Part shown: positions 1-8,443 of the stretch, in pieces
Layout: every line of letters starts with the position of its first letter
Numbering within the stretch: position 1 is the stretch's first letter
Assembly (NCBI GenBank): GCA_946480535.1
Contig: CAMLKA010000027.1
Location: forward strand, 1-15,134
DNA length: 15,134 nucleotides
Reading direction: 5' to 3'
From: an uncultured Candidatus Saccharibacteria bacterium
Lineage (GTDB): Bacteria; Patescibacteria; Saccharimonadia; Saccharimonadales; UBA1547
The notes under the pieces: generated by a model
What the model was told of the DNA's origin: nothing
The model's database searches: none
The model's input: the letters and a program-made list of their open reading frames with translations, nothing else
Program-made: the position numbers and the translations under genes

Positions 1-2
1 TA

Positions 3-359
3 TTTGGAAATGGGCACCGCTACTTCCGTAACCCATTCAAAGACCCTGTCGGCGCTTTCGAGGGAATTCTTGAGCTCATTGGTGAGTTCTCTCGCGGTAC
101 CGCCCTTGCACTTCGTCTTTTCGGAAACGCTTTTGCGGGTGAGGTGCTGCTCATTGTTATCGCGGTACTTACAAGCTACTTTGCAGCCGTTACATTACCA
201 TTCTTTATGGCTTTCGAACTGTTCATCGGCTTTATTCAGGCGTACGTCTTCTTTGTCCTGACGCTTATCTTTACTGCGCTTGCCGTGGCTCATCACGGCC
301 CTTCATCTGATCACTCCCCTGCTGATACCCATAACAAGAAGGCTCCGGCCAAGGGGTGA
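3..359 (+). CDS. atpB: ATP synthase F0 subunit a, C-terminal part (5' end outside window)
   Basis: Subunit a forms the half-channels that carry ions to the c-ring in the membrane F0 sector. Reading from base 3 gives about 118 residues in frame to a TGA stop, with no start in the window. The segment holds the family's key helix: GEFSRGTALALRLFGNAF contains the essential Arg of the RLFGN motif, which faces the c-ring carboxylate. Two further hydrophobic helices follow (LLIVIAVLTSYFAAVTLPFF and the stretch around FELFIGFIQAYVFFVLTLIF), matching the last two helices of subunit a. The C-terminal tail is polar (HHGPSSDHSP...NKKAPAKG), longer and more hydrophilic than in many relatives. atpE follows 42 bp later, in the canonical order. 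Identity is secure; only the start is missing. Confidence 0.95.
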   Translation, partial: FGNGHRYFRNPFKDPVGAFEGILELIGEFSRGTALALRLFGNAFAGEVLLIVIAVLTSYFAAVTLPFFMAFELFIGFIQAYVFFVLTLIFTALAVAHHGPSSDHSPADTHNKKAPAKG

Positions 360-401
360 GATAGTTTATAATGGAAAGTAATAAATAAGGAGTATATAAC
401 A

Positions 402-614
402 ATGGATGCATTAGCATTTGGACTAACCTACGGTTTGCCAGCACTTGGTGCGGCTCTCGGTATTGGCTTTATTGGTGCCGGCGCGCTTAACGCGTTTGGT
501 CGTAACCCAGAGAAGCTTGCTGATATCCGTACCCTCATGATTACCGCTATCGTGTTCGCCGACTCACTTGCGATCATCGGTATCATCGTGGCTATTATCG
601 CGAAGTTCTTGTAG
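402..614 (+). CDS. atpE: ATP synthase F0 subunit c
   Basis: This is the proteolipid that oligomerises into the rotating c-ring of F0. It is a 70-residue helical hairpin. The first helix has a Gly-rich face (G16, G20, G22, G25, G27), a polar loop carries GRNPE at 33-37, and the second helix holds the ion-binding carboxylate as Asp54 in VFADSLAIIG. Counting from the loop Pro, the position of the sodium-ligand Gln of Ilyobacter-type rings is Ile21 here, which favours proton coupling (inference). The start is supported by a TAAGGAG Shine-Dalgarno at 386-392, 9 nt upstream. The 42-bp gap after atpB holds this strong site, as expected for a subunit needed in many copies. Confidence 0.96.
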   Translation: MDALAFGLTYGLPALGAALGIGFIGAGALNAFGRNPEKLADIRTLMITAIVFADSLAIIGIIVAIIAKFL

Positions 615-626
615 GAGTAGTCCCGC

Positions 627-1166
627 GTGAACTTCCTTACTACATTAGCCGCTACTGAAGAAGCTGTTCAAGAGGATATCTTTACGGCTCTTGGTATTGA
701 TTGGCGTCTGCTGATTTTGCAGATTGTCGCCTTCCTCATTTTGGTGTGGCTTCTTGGGAAGTTTGTATACCCGCTTCTTATGAAGTCGGTTGACGAACGT
801 CAGAAGAATATCGAAGAAGCGGCGCAAGCTGCCAAGAAGGCGCAAGAATCTGCTGCGGAAAGTGAAGCTGAAACGGCCGAGCTACTTGCACAGGCCCGTA
901 AAGAAGCTGCTGAGATTGTCTCGACCGCAAAGGTTGAAGCCACGGAAATGTTGAGCTCGAGTGAAGAAAAAGCCCGTACGACTGCAGAGAAGATTGTTGC
1001 TGACGCACATGCGCAAATTTCTAAAGACATCGACAAAGCGCGCCGTGAACTTCACGACGAAACGCTTGATTTGATTGCACTTGCAACCGAGAAGATCGTT
1101 CGTAAGAAGCTTGATAAAAAGTCTGACGAAGCGCTTATTACTGACGCACTCAAGGAGGCAAAGTAG
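627..1166 (+). CDS. atpF: ATP synthase F0 subunit b
   Basis: Subunit b is the peripheral stalk that holds F1 against rotation. It has 179 residues and starts at GTG 627, with GGAG just upstream at 613-616 next to the atpE stop. A short extracellular N-terminus leads into one membrane helix at about residues 27-50 (RLLILQIVAFLILVWLLGKF). A long charged coiled-coil rich in Ala, Glu and Lys follows, beginning SVDERQKNIEEA, which is the usual b-subunit junction motif. Length is a little above the E. coli protein (156). A separate b' gene is not present, so a homodimer is likely. The next gene's Shine-Dalgarno lies inside its last codons. Confidence 0.94.
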   Translation: MNFLTTLAATEEAVQEDIFTALGIDWRLLILQIVAFLILVWLLGKFVYPLLMKSVDERQKNIEEAAQAAKKAQESAAESEAETAELLAQARKEAAEIVSTAKVEATEMLSSSEEKARTTAEKIVADAHAQISKDIDKARRELHDETLDLIALATEKIVRKKLDKKSDEALITDALKEAK

Positions 1167-1169
1167 TCT

Positions 1170-1571
1170 ATGGCACGGAAAATCTCTCGCCGCGCACTCG
1201 CCTTTCACGTTGCAACGCATCTTGTGAATGGTAAGCCGCAAAAAGAGATTGCCCGTCAGCTGGCGGCGTATCTTATCTGGACTCGTCGTACAAAAGAGCT
1301 CAGTCTCATTGTGCGCGACATTCAGTTTTACTTGGCCGAGCATGGCCATATCGCCGGCACGGTAACGTCGGCGCACGAACTAAGTGCGACGACACTGAAG
1401 GAAATCCAGGCCTTCGCAAAAGCAAAGACTGGTGCCAAACACATTTCCCTCGACACGGCTATTGATGAATCACTGATCGGGGGTATCAAACTCGAAGTTC
1501 CTGGGTATGAACTCGACTCCACTATCGCCCGTCAACTAACGATACTAAAGACCAGGTACAAGAAAGCCTAA
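1170..1571 (+). CDS. atpH: ATP synthase F1 subunit delta, short form
   Basis: Subunit delta links the top of F1 to subunit b. This product is only 133 residues, against about 175-185 for typical bacterial delta. The C-terminal signature is clear: DESLIGGIKLEVPGYELDSTIARQL at about 99-123 (two stretches, ESLIGGI then STIARQL) matches the usual D-x-S-L-I-G-G...D-x-S-x-R-x-x-L pattern. The N-terminal helical bundle, which contacts the alpha N-termini, is shortened to about 60 residues. An AAGGAGG site at 1152-1158 within the end of atpF supports the ATG at 1170. Position between atpF and atpA is canonical. The frame is open throughout, so the shortening looks genuine rather than a frameshift. 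Confidence 0.88.
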   Translation: MARKISRRALAFHVATHLVNGKPQKEIARQLAAYLIWTRRTKELSLIVRDIQFYLAEHGHIAGTVTSAHELSATTLKEIQAFAKAKTGAKHISLDTAIDESLIGGIKLEVPGYELDSTIARQLTILKTRYKKA

Positions 1572-1583
1572 AGGAAACCAATT

Positions 1584-3110
1584 ATGAGCGAACTATCCAT
1601 TTCAGAACTATCAAAAGAACTCCGAAGTGCCATTGAAGGCCTCGAGACAACCGGAAACCTTGACGAAGTAGGTATCGTGCTTCGTGTTGGTGACGGTGTT
1701 GCCTGGATTCATGGCCTCCGCAGCGCTGGCTACAGCGAAGTGGTGCAAATTGAAACCGAAAACGGTACGGTTGAAGCATTTGCCTTGAACCTTCTTGAAG
1801 ATGAAATTGGTGCCGTGCTTTTGGGTGAAGACTCTGAGGTGAAGGCTGGTCAAACTGTTCGCCTGAAGGGTGAAGTGCTTTCTGTTCCTGCTGGTCCTGA
1901 ACTGCTTGGCCGTGTGGTTGACCCGCTTGGTCGCCCACTTGACGGTGGTCCTGCAATTAAAACAAAGCAGCACAACATTGTTGAACGTAATGCCCCTGGT
2001 GTGATGGATCGTAAGTCTGTCCACGAGCCACTTATGACCGGTATCGTTGCGATTGACGCCATGTTCCCTATTGGGCGTGGTCAGCGTGAGCTTATTATTG
2101 GTGACCGCCAAACGGGTAAAACCGCAATCGCGATCGACACCATGATTAATCAGGCAAAGCAAAAGACCGGTGTTATTAACGTCTACGTTGCTATTGGTCA
2201 AAAGCGTTCAAAGATTGCTCGCCTTGTTGAGCGCCTTAAGAATGAAGGCGTGATGGAGCAAACAATTATTGTTGCAACCAGCCCTTCAGACCCAGCGTCA
2301 CTCCTTTACCTTGCGCCATACGCCGCAACCGCTATGGGTGAATACTTCCGCGATAACAGCCAGCACGCGTTGATGATTTATGACGACCTTACCAAGCACG
2401 CTGTCGCGTATCGTCAGATGTCACTCCTCCTTCGCCGCCCACCAGGACGTGAAGCGTACCCAGGTGACGTTTTCTACCTTCACTCTCGTCTCCTCGAGCG
2501 TTCAGCGAAGCTTTCTGACGCGCTTGGTGCGGGTTCATTGACTGCACTTCCTATTATTGAAACGCAGGCTGGTGACATTTCTGCATACATTCCAACCAAC
2601 GTGATTTCAATTACCGACGGTCAAATCTTCCTTGAAACCGACCTCTTCTACCAAGGTATTCGCCCAGCGATTTCTGCCGGACTCTCTGTGTCACGTGTGG
2701 GTGGTGCTGCACAGACTGGTGCCGTAAAGTCAGTTTCAAGCCACTTGAAGCTTGGTTTGTCACAGTTCCGTGAACTTGCAAGCTTTACCCAATTTGGTAG
2801 TGACCTTGATGACGCAACAAAGAAGCAAATTGAGCGTGGTCAACGCCTCACTGAGCTTTTGAAGCAACACCAATACCAGCCAATGAGTATTTGGCAGCAA
2901 GTGGTGAGTATCGCTGCAGTTACGAACGGCTACTTCGATACCGTTGCGGTAAGTAAGATTAAAGAAGCACAATCTGCGACCCTGTCTCGTATTTGGAAAG
3001 ATCACAAGAAAGACATGGAGACACTCGAAACTGGTGCAAAACCAACCGAGGAGATTCTTAAGACAATCGAAACTGTTGCCAAGGCAACCGCAAAGGGATT
3101 TGAGGCCTAA
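1584..3110 (+). CDS. atpA: ATP synthase F1 subunit alpha
   Basis: Alpha is the non-catalytic nucleotide-binding subunit of the F1 hexamer. Its 508 residues match the family length. The N-terminal beta-barrel (about 25-95) is followed by the Walker A loop GDRQTGKT at 173-180, identical to the canonical alpha P-loop. The Walker B segment is [18 protein letters not shown], followed by [20 protein letters not shown]. The [10 protein letters not shown] motif supplies the arginine finger to the beta catalytic site. Subunits of this type end with the helical domain seen here. It starts 12 nt after atpH with an AAAGGAA site. No unusual residue was noted. Confidence 0.98.
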   Translation: MSELSISELSKELRSAIEGLETTGNLDEVGIVLRVGDGVAWIHGLRSAGYSEVVQIETENGTVEAFALNLLEDEIGAVLLGEDSEVKAGQTVRLKGEVLSVPAGPELLGRVVDPLGRPLDGGPAIKTKQHNIVERNAPGVMDRKSVHEPLMTGIVAIDAMFPIGRGQRELIIGDRQTGKTAIAIDTMINQAKQKTGVINVYVAIGQKRSKIARLVERLKNEGVMEQTIIVATSPSDPASLLYLAPYAATAMGEYFRDNSQHALMIYDDLTKHAVAYRQMSLLLRRPPGREAYPGDVFYLHSRLLERSAKLSDALGAGSLTALPIIETQAGDISAYIPTNVISITDGQIFLETDLFYQGIRPAISAGLSVSRVGGAAQTGAVKSVSSHLKLGLSQFRELASFTQFGSDLDDATKKQIERGQRLTELLKQHQYQPMSIWQQVVSIAAVTNGYFDTVAVSKIKEAQSATLSRIWKDHKKDMETLETGAKPTEEILKTIETVAKATAKGFEA

Positions 3111-3115
3111 ACCCC

Positions 3116-3977
3116 ATGCCAAATACACAAGCACTTAAATCGCGAATCCGCTCGGTCAAAAGCACCAAGCAGATTACGAAGGCGATGCAGCTTGTTGCGG
3201 CAAGTAAGATGCGTCGTGCCCAAGAAGCAACCAAGGCTTCTGCACCGTATGCTGACGCAGCTCGTCAGCTATTGGCGAACCTAGCCGGACACTCTTCGGT
3301 AAAGGGTCACCCGCTGTTCGTGCAGCGCCCTGTAAAGACGCGACTTTTAATCGTCGTAGCGTCTGACCGAGGCCTGGCCGGCGCGTTTAACAGCAACCTG
3401 ACTCGACTGTATGCCCAAGAGCTTTTAGGCGATGAAAAAGCCGGTGTGAAGAACGCGACTATTACGATTGGTCGTAAGGCTGCGCAGTTCGTCGCTCGTC
3501 TGAAGGGCGTGAATGTCCTTGGTTCCTACCAAGATCTCTCTGACCGTCCTGGCAGTAATGAGCTTCATGCAATTCTTGAAACCGCACGACAAAAGTTCGT
3601 TTCAGGTGAGGTTGACGCAGTTGATCTTGTCTACACCGATTACGTTAACAGCGTAGTGCAACGTGCAATCGTCCAGCGTGTCCTGCCTGCCGGTGAAGGT
3701 ATCGTAGAGCCGGCTGCCGCAACACAAGATGTCAGCTACGAGCCAAGTACCGAAGAAGTGCTTGATGGCATTGGCTACCGCTTGGTCGGTGCGCAGCTTT
3801 ACCAAGCGCTTCTTGATTCACGAGCGAGTGAATATAGCATGCGTATGATGGCCATGAAGAACGCAACCGACAATGCGACCGATTTGATTGATGACCTGAC
3901 GCTCGAAATGAATAAGGTGCGTCAAAGTGCCATTACTCAGGAAATCGCCGAAATTAGTGGCGGTGTGGAGGCGTTGA

Positions 3978-3985
<8 letters not shown>
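3116..3985 (+). CDS. atpG: ATP synthase F1 subunit gamma
   Basis: Gamma is the rotating central shaft that couples the c-ring to the F1 catalytic sites. It has 289 residues. The N-terminal helix starts with the family signature LKSRIRSVKSTKQITKAMQL and VAASKMRRAQ. The Rossmann-like domain begins with ASDRGLAGAFN at 82-92, and the C-terminal coiled-coil partner helix contains SRASEYSMRMMAMKNATDNA and LTLEMNKVRQSAITQEIAEI. The start is 6 nt after the atpA stop, with only a weak GAGG upstream, so translation is probably coupled to atpA. It ends in TGA. A small ORF starts within its last codons and leads to atpD. Confidence 0.97.
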
Positions 3986-5452
<1,467 letters not shown>

Positions 5453-5454
5453 TC

Positions 5455-5880
5455 ATGCATTTGCAGCTCATTACCCTTCAAGGCGTAAGTGTCGACACCG
5501 ACATTTATGAGTTGATGGCGCCAACGGCTGCTGGTGATATTGCTGTCTTCCCAGGACACGAACCGCTTGTCACGCTTGCTGCACCTGGTGCGCTCGCTGT
5601 ACGCTACGAAAAGAATGATAAGGACGAAGACCTCGAATACTTCGCCGTCAGTGGTGGGGTAATTGAAATCTCCCCTACTGCTATTCGTGTGCTTGTGGAC
5701 GAAGCCGACCGCGGTGACGCTATTACTGAAGCTGAGGCGAAGGCTGCGCTTGAGCGCGCCCAGAAGCTTAAGGGTGAGGCGAAGAATCAAGTTGAGCTCG
5801 AGAAAGCAACGCAACTTGTTGACCGCTCTATGGTCCGCCTCCGTGTGGCTGAGCTCCACCACCGACGTCGCCATCACTAG
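5455..5880 (+). CDS. atpC: ATP synthase F1 subunit epsilon
   Basis: Epsilon binds gamma and the c-ring and can inhibit ATP hydrolysis through its C-terminal helices. The 141-residue product has the N-terminal beta-sandwich (about 1-88), with GDIAVFPGHEPLVTLAAPGA and FAVSGGVIEISPTAIRVLVD matching the family's PGH and SGG motifs. A helical C-terminal part follows (about 90-135). The protein ends in an unusual His/Arg cluster (HHRRRHH). It starts 2 nt after the atpD stop, with AAGGAAG within the end of atpD. This is the last subunit gene of the ATP synthase set. Confidence 0.94.
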   Translation: MHLQLITLQGVSVDTDIYELMAPTAAGDIAVFPGHEPLVTLAAPGALAVRYEKNDKDEDLEYFAVSGGVIEISPTAIRVLVDEADRGDAITEAEAKAALERAQKLKGEAKNQVELEKATQLVDRSMVRLRVAELHHRRRHH

Positions 5881-5883
5881 ATT

Positions 5884-6714
5884 ATGATGACTCCTGAACG
5901 ACCGGCTGAAAACACGCCGAAACATCAAGAAAAGAACGTACCACCTGCTGATTATTATCGGCAGCTGTACGTTCTTTCTCGTTTTGTACTGAATCGTGTG
6001 TATGATATTACGGTTGAGGGCGAGGAAAATATTCTCGATGAGCCAGCAGAATATGCAGCGAATCATGTTGAATTTGCCGATTCGCTTATTATGTCGGCTA
6101 TCCATACACAAAAAACCGGTCAACCGATGCGCTTTGTGATTAAGCAGGAATATGTCGACGGACTTGGGATTGATGACCAAGGAAAGTTCGGACGACCAGT
6201 AAAGTGGTTCATGGAACATACATGGCAGATCCCTGTCGACCGCGAAGCGAATGATGGCGGTGCATCGGCGATGGCGATGGTTCGAAAAGCGAAAGAAGCC
6301 AAGAAGCGAGGTGAGTCGATTGGCATTCACCCAGGTGGAACTCGTATCGATGAAGCCGCTGGTCTTCCTCGCTTCAATGACGGCGTTGGACTTATTGCAC
6401 TCAGCGGAGGTTTTCCTGTAGTACCTGTTTCGCTGCAATACGGCGAGAAAGAAGGTCGCTTTAAGAAGACCCCAGTACTTGTGAAATATGGGGAGCCGGT
6501 GCACCCGGTACAGTTTTCTAGCCTTCCAGACCCTGATATTCAATTATCAAAAGAGGCCGCGAGCGAACGTGAAGAAGTTCGCCTTACCAGCAAAGAGAGA
6601 ATTCGCCGCATTACAACAACCGCCGAGGCGCGTGTTGCTCAGTTACTCAATATTGGCCGAACCGGTGTCAAAGCGCAGCTGAAGAAGTATCGAGATCAGG
6701 AATCGAACGAATAA
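5884..6714 (+). CDS. PlsC-like 1-acylglycerol-3-phosphate acyltransferase family protein
   Basis: PlsC-type enzymes transfer an acyl group to lysophosphatidic acid or a similar acceptor at the membrane. The 276-residue product has the catalytic HX4D motif as H61-VEFA-D66, a block II-like QIPVDR at 115-120, and a block IV VVPVSL segment. Block III, normally FPEGTR, reads HPGGTR at 149-154, so the usual Glu is replaced by Gly. There is no clear transmembrane helix. The start is 3 nt after atpC, at either of two consecutive ATGs; no Shine-Dalgarno is visible, so coupling to atpC is likely. The 3' end overlaps dus by 47 bp, tail to tail. The acyltransferase superfamily is well supported; the exact substrate is not. 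Confidence 0.85.
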   Translation: MMTPERPAENTPKHQEKNVPPADYYRQLYVLSRFVLNRVYDITVEGEENILDEPAEYAANHVEFADSLIMSAIHTQKTGQPMRFVIKQEYVDGLGIDDQGKFGRPVKWFMEHTWQIPVDREANDGGASAMAMVRKAKEAKKRGESIGIHPGGTRIDEAAGLPRFNDGVGLIALSGGFPVVPVSLQYGEKEGRFKKTPVLVKYGEPVHPVQFSSLPDPDIQLSKEAASEREEVRLTSKERIRRITTTAEARVAQLLNIGRTGVKAQLKKYRDQESNE

Positions 6715-7645
6715 TCTCGCGAACTTCGTCGGTGCTTTTGGTGTGCATGAGTTTGTCGCGGAGTTCGGCAGCGCCTGGAATGTCGCGTACGTAAATCTTA
6801 AAGAATCGCTTGAGTGGATCAAACTGTCGCGGGTGCTCTTCGGTATTGAAACGGTCAAATAGGTCGAGGTGGTATTCAAGGAGCCCGAGGATTTCTTCAC
6901 GACTTGGTTGGTAGCTATCAGTGAAGGCGTAGGGGTTTGCGAAGATGCCGCGCCCAATCATTACTCCGTCAACGCCGTACTTTTCAACAAGCTCAAGGCC
7001 GTGGGCGCGGTCGCGAACGTCACCGTTAATAGTAAGGAGCGTTTGTGGTGCAACCTCATCACGGAGCTTTTTAATTTCAGGAATAAGGTCGTAGTGTGCG
7101 TCGACCTTGCTCATTTCTTTGCGGGTTCGAAGGTGTATGGTGAGGTTTACGACATCTTGCTTGAGGATATGCGTGAGCCAGTCGCGCCACTCGTCAATCC
7201 TAATGTCACCGAGGCGTGTTTTGACGCTTACGGGGAGGCCAGCTTCTTTGGTGGCGGCGATAATTTCAGCAGCAAGCGCAGGGGTACGAATGAGGCCACT
7301 CCCGGCACCCTTTTTGACGACATCTTTTGCAGGACAGCCCATATTAATGTCGATGCCTTTAAAGCCGAGCTCTTTCATACCGTGTGCCATTTCGCGGAAG
7401 TGTTCAGGTTTGTCGCCCCAAATTTGCACAACCATTGGGTGTTCGTCTTCAGAAAATGCCAGGCGGCCATACGTGCTGTGTCGACCCTTCGGACTGCAGT
7501 AGCCATCAGTGCTTACGAATTCGGTAAAGAAGATGTCGGGACACCCTGCTTTGTCGATGACATGACGAAAAACGACATCCGTGACTGCTTCCATAGGAGC
7601 GAGGATGAAAAAAGGTTTTGGTAGATTATTCCAGAAGTTGCCCAT
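6668..7645 (-). CDS. dus: tRNA-dihydrouridine synthase
   Basis: Dus enzymes use FMN and NADPH to reduce uridines in the tRNA D-loop. The 325-residue product is a TIM-barrel type. [15 protein letters not shown] (13-27) is the FMN-binding start, and [18 protein letters not shown] (101-118) includes the catalytic Cys104. The LTIHLRTR segment, TLLTINGDV and [15 protein letters not shown] phosphate-binding motif follow in the expected order. The ATG at 7645 is preferred because [15 protein letters not shown] matches the usual N-terminus, although no Shine-Dalgarno is visible. It converges on the acyltransferase with a 47-bp overlap, leaving no room for a terminator between them. The Dus subfamily is not assigned. 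Confidence 0.93.
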   Translation of the reverse strand: MGNFWNNLPKPFFILAPMEAVTDVVFRHVIDKAGCPDIFFTEFVSTDGYCSPKGRHSTYGRLAFSEDEHPMVVQIWGDKPEHFREMAHGMKELGFKGIDINMGCPAKDVVKKGAGSGLIRTPALAAEIIAATKEAGLPVSVKTRLGDIRIDEWRDWLTHILKQDVVNLTIHLRTRKEMSKVDAHYDLIPEIKKLRDEVAPQTLLTINGDVRDRAHGLELVEKYGVDGVMIGRGIFANPYAFTDSYQPSREEILGLLEYHLDLFDRFNTEEHPRQFDPLKRFFKIYVRDIPGAAELRDKLMHTKSTDEVREIIRSIPDLDTSSAAL

Positions 7646-7656
7646 TCGCTTTTAAT

Positions 7657-7697
7657 CACAATGGTGGTGGCCCCACCGAATCGGTAGAGTTATTGTG
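7657..7697 (-). other. Possible leader hairpin before dus
   Basis: Bases 7657-7662 (CACAAT) pair with 7692-7697, and an inner stem pairs 7666-7670 (GGTGG) with 7673-7677 across a two-base loop. It lies 12 nt before the dus start on the minus strand. No T-run follows it on that strand, so it does not look like an intrinsic terminator. It may be a 3' boundary of the upstream structured RNA or a dus leader element. It could be chance. Confidence 0.3.
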
Positions 7698-7777
7698 GTG
7701 AAAAGTGAGTGGACAGAGATAGTGCTTGGTCCCCTGATTTTTCGCTTCATTGCTGAAACGCCTCCCACCTACTGCTG

Positions 7778-7921
7778 TTACCGCCGCGTACCGCAGCCGG
7801 GCAGATGCCCCGTACGGTTGCACGTGTTGCACGTGTGCGTGGCGTGGTTGATGCTCAGGTACGGGCAGCAGCCCTTGCACTTGAGTGTCATGTAGGTCGG
7901 ACTTCCGTTGTAATCGGCCAT
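7778..7921 (-). CDS. 47-residue Cys-rich microprotein within the structured RNA
   Basis: The ORF runs from ATG at 7921 to TAA at 7778, near the 3' side of the structured RNA. A GAGGAG Shine-Dalgarno at 7928-7933 lies 6 nt before the ATG. The product starts MADYNGSPTYMTLKCKGCC and contains six Cys (15, 18, 19, 31, 34, 43) and three His (26, 29, 39). They are arranged as a CxxCC group, then CNTCNRTGHLPGCG, which resembles the CxxC knuckles of zinc-binding ribbons such as DnaJ zinc fingers. No family is recognised. The codons favour G or C in third position, unlike the flanking genes, because the same bases also form RNA helices. It may be a real metal-binding microprotein, or an ORF that appears by chance in a structured RNA. 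Confidence 0.5.
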   Translation of the reverse strand: MADYNGSPTYMTLKCKGCCPYLSINHATHTCNTCNRTGHLPGCGTRR

Positions 7922-7966
7922 TATGCGCTCCTCAGCTGCATTCTCGGTTGGATGGAAGTTTTCCGT

Positions 7967-8039
7967 AGAGTGGGGCCTTCGCCCGCGTATTCCTCCGGCG
8001 CCATTGCCGGGTACTCAACGCGATTGAAGGCCCCACTCT
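7967..8039 (-). other. Long internal hairpin of the structured RNA
   Basis: A perfect 14-bp stem pairs 7967-7980 with 8026-8039 (AGAGTGGGGCCTTC and its complement). Inside it, 7984-7988 pairs with 8018-8022 (5 bp) and 7995-7999 pairs with 8006-8010 (CCGGC/GCCGG) around a six-base loop. It is the strongest local domain of the RNA and lies just upstream of the microprotein ORF on the minus strand. Confidence 0.7.
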
Positions 8040-8202
8040 TCTCCAGGGTTAGGTGGACCCTGAAGATGAGGACGGGTCGAACGCACCGCCCTTTTGTATC
8101 CCGCGGTCCCCCCTGCTGTCTCGGGTGTGACGCAGGCGCGGGAGTTAACGGGGCTTATGTGGCCCCGGCTGCTCGCTCATGGGAGCAAGCATGCCGGGGC
8201 CC

Positions 8203-8256
8203 GGGCGCTGGGGGACGCCCGTGGTCGTGAGGGTCGGTATCCGCTGGGGGACGGAT
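8203..8256 (-). repeat. Two hairpins with identical 8-nt C-rich loops
   Basis: Hairpins at 8203-8220 and 8239-8256 share the same loop, TCCCCCAG on the minus strand, closed by 5-bp stems of different sequence: GGGCG/CGCCC and ATCCG/CGGAT. The stems differ by paired changes while the loop is constant, as expected for duplicated RNA hairpins with a conserved loop function. The loop is complementary to the G-rich bulge at 8106-8112 (GGGGGAC on the minus strand). Confidence 0.65.
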
Positions 8257-8413
8257 CGACGGCCTAGGGGGAGGATGGCACTCCTCACGAACCTCTTGTG
8301 CACTATCTCTGTCTGTTAATGAAACGTATAGACTAAGAGCTAGAGCGTGCAAACGCCTCTTCCCGAAAGAAAAGCTGTCGGCACGCCACAGCTCAATCAA
8401 TCTATATACTATT

Positions 8414-8443
8414 ATTATAGCATTTTTTATACTATACCGTCAA
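8414..8443 (-). promoter_or_regulatory. Promoter for the structured RNA
   Basis: On the minus strand TTGACG (8443-8438) and TATAAT (8419-8414) are separated by 18 bp, a near-consensus sigma-70-type promoter. The -35 lies in the last codons of the helicase gene. Transcription would start near 8406. The leader then holds a hairpin at 8337-8394 (GAGCT/AGCTC and GCGTGC/GCACGC stems) before the closing stem of the RNA at 8313. Confidence 0.65.

Larger units (their letters stand above)
7712..8313 (-). ncRNA. Large structured RNA, about 602 nt, family not recognised
   Basis: The ends pair perfectly: GCACTATCTCTGTC at 8300-8313 with 7712-7725 (14 bp). Inside are many helices: 8283-8290/8225-8232 (8 bp); hairpins 8239-8256 and 8203-8220; 8161-8201 (9 bp plus 8 bp); 8100-8142 (6, 5 and 3 bp with a G-rich bulge); 8070-8091; 8044-8062 (6 bp); 7967-7980/8026-8039 (14 bp, with inner stems); 7787-7816; and 7743-7760. 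Several contain G·U pairs on the minus strand that would be A·C mismatches on the plus strand (for example 8174/8187, 8072/8089, 7746/7757). This indicates that the minus strand is the RNA. The region is visibly richer in G+C than its neighbours. A promoter lies at 8414-8443, so the primary transcript probably starts near 8406. I see no RNase P, tmRNA, SRP RNA or group I/II intron core motif. Confidence 0.72.

Noticed and set aside
882..1376. 164-residue ORF on the minus strand
   Set aside because: It lies opposite atpF and atpH, whose motifs are clear.
6869..7624. 251-residue ORF on the plus strand
   Set aside because: It is antisense to the well-supported dus gene and has no family motif.
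7811..7850. Group II intron domain V resemblance (CGTACGGTT)
   Set aside because: The matching partner strand and the AGC/GAAA parts of domain V are missing, and the bases are part of the microprotein ORF.
7805..8230. 141-residue ORF on the plus strand
   Set aside because: It is antisense to the structured RNA, has low-complexity composition rich in Arg, Gly and Pro, no Shine-Dalgarno and no recognisable motif.
7712..8313. Transposon or MITE with 14-bp terminal inverted repeats
   Set aside because: No target-site duplication flanks the repeats and there is no transposase. The many internal helices with minus-strand G·U pairs fit an RNA better. An RNA-like mobile element cannot be fully excluded.
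7712..8313. RNase P RNA or tmRNA
   Set aside because: The conserved RNase P pieces (GAGGAAAGTCC and ACAGAACCCGGCTTA types) and the tRNA-like ends of tmRNA are absent on both strands. GAGGAATACGCGGGC at 7982-7996 on the minus strand is only a loose resemblance and lies inside a hairpin.
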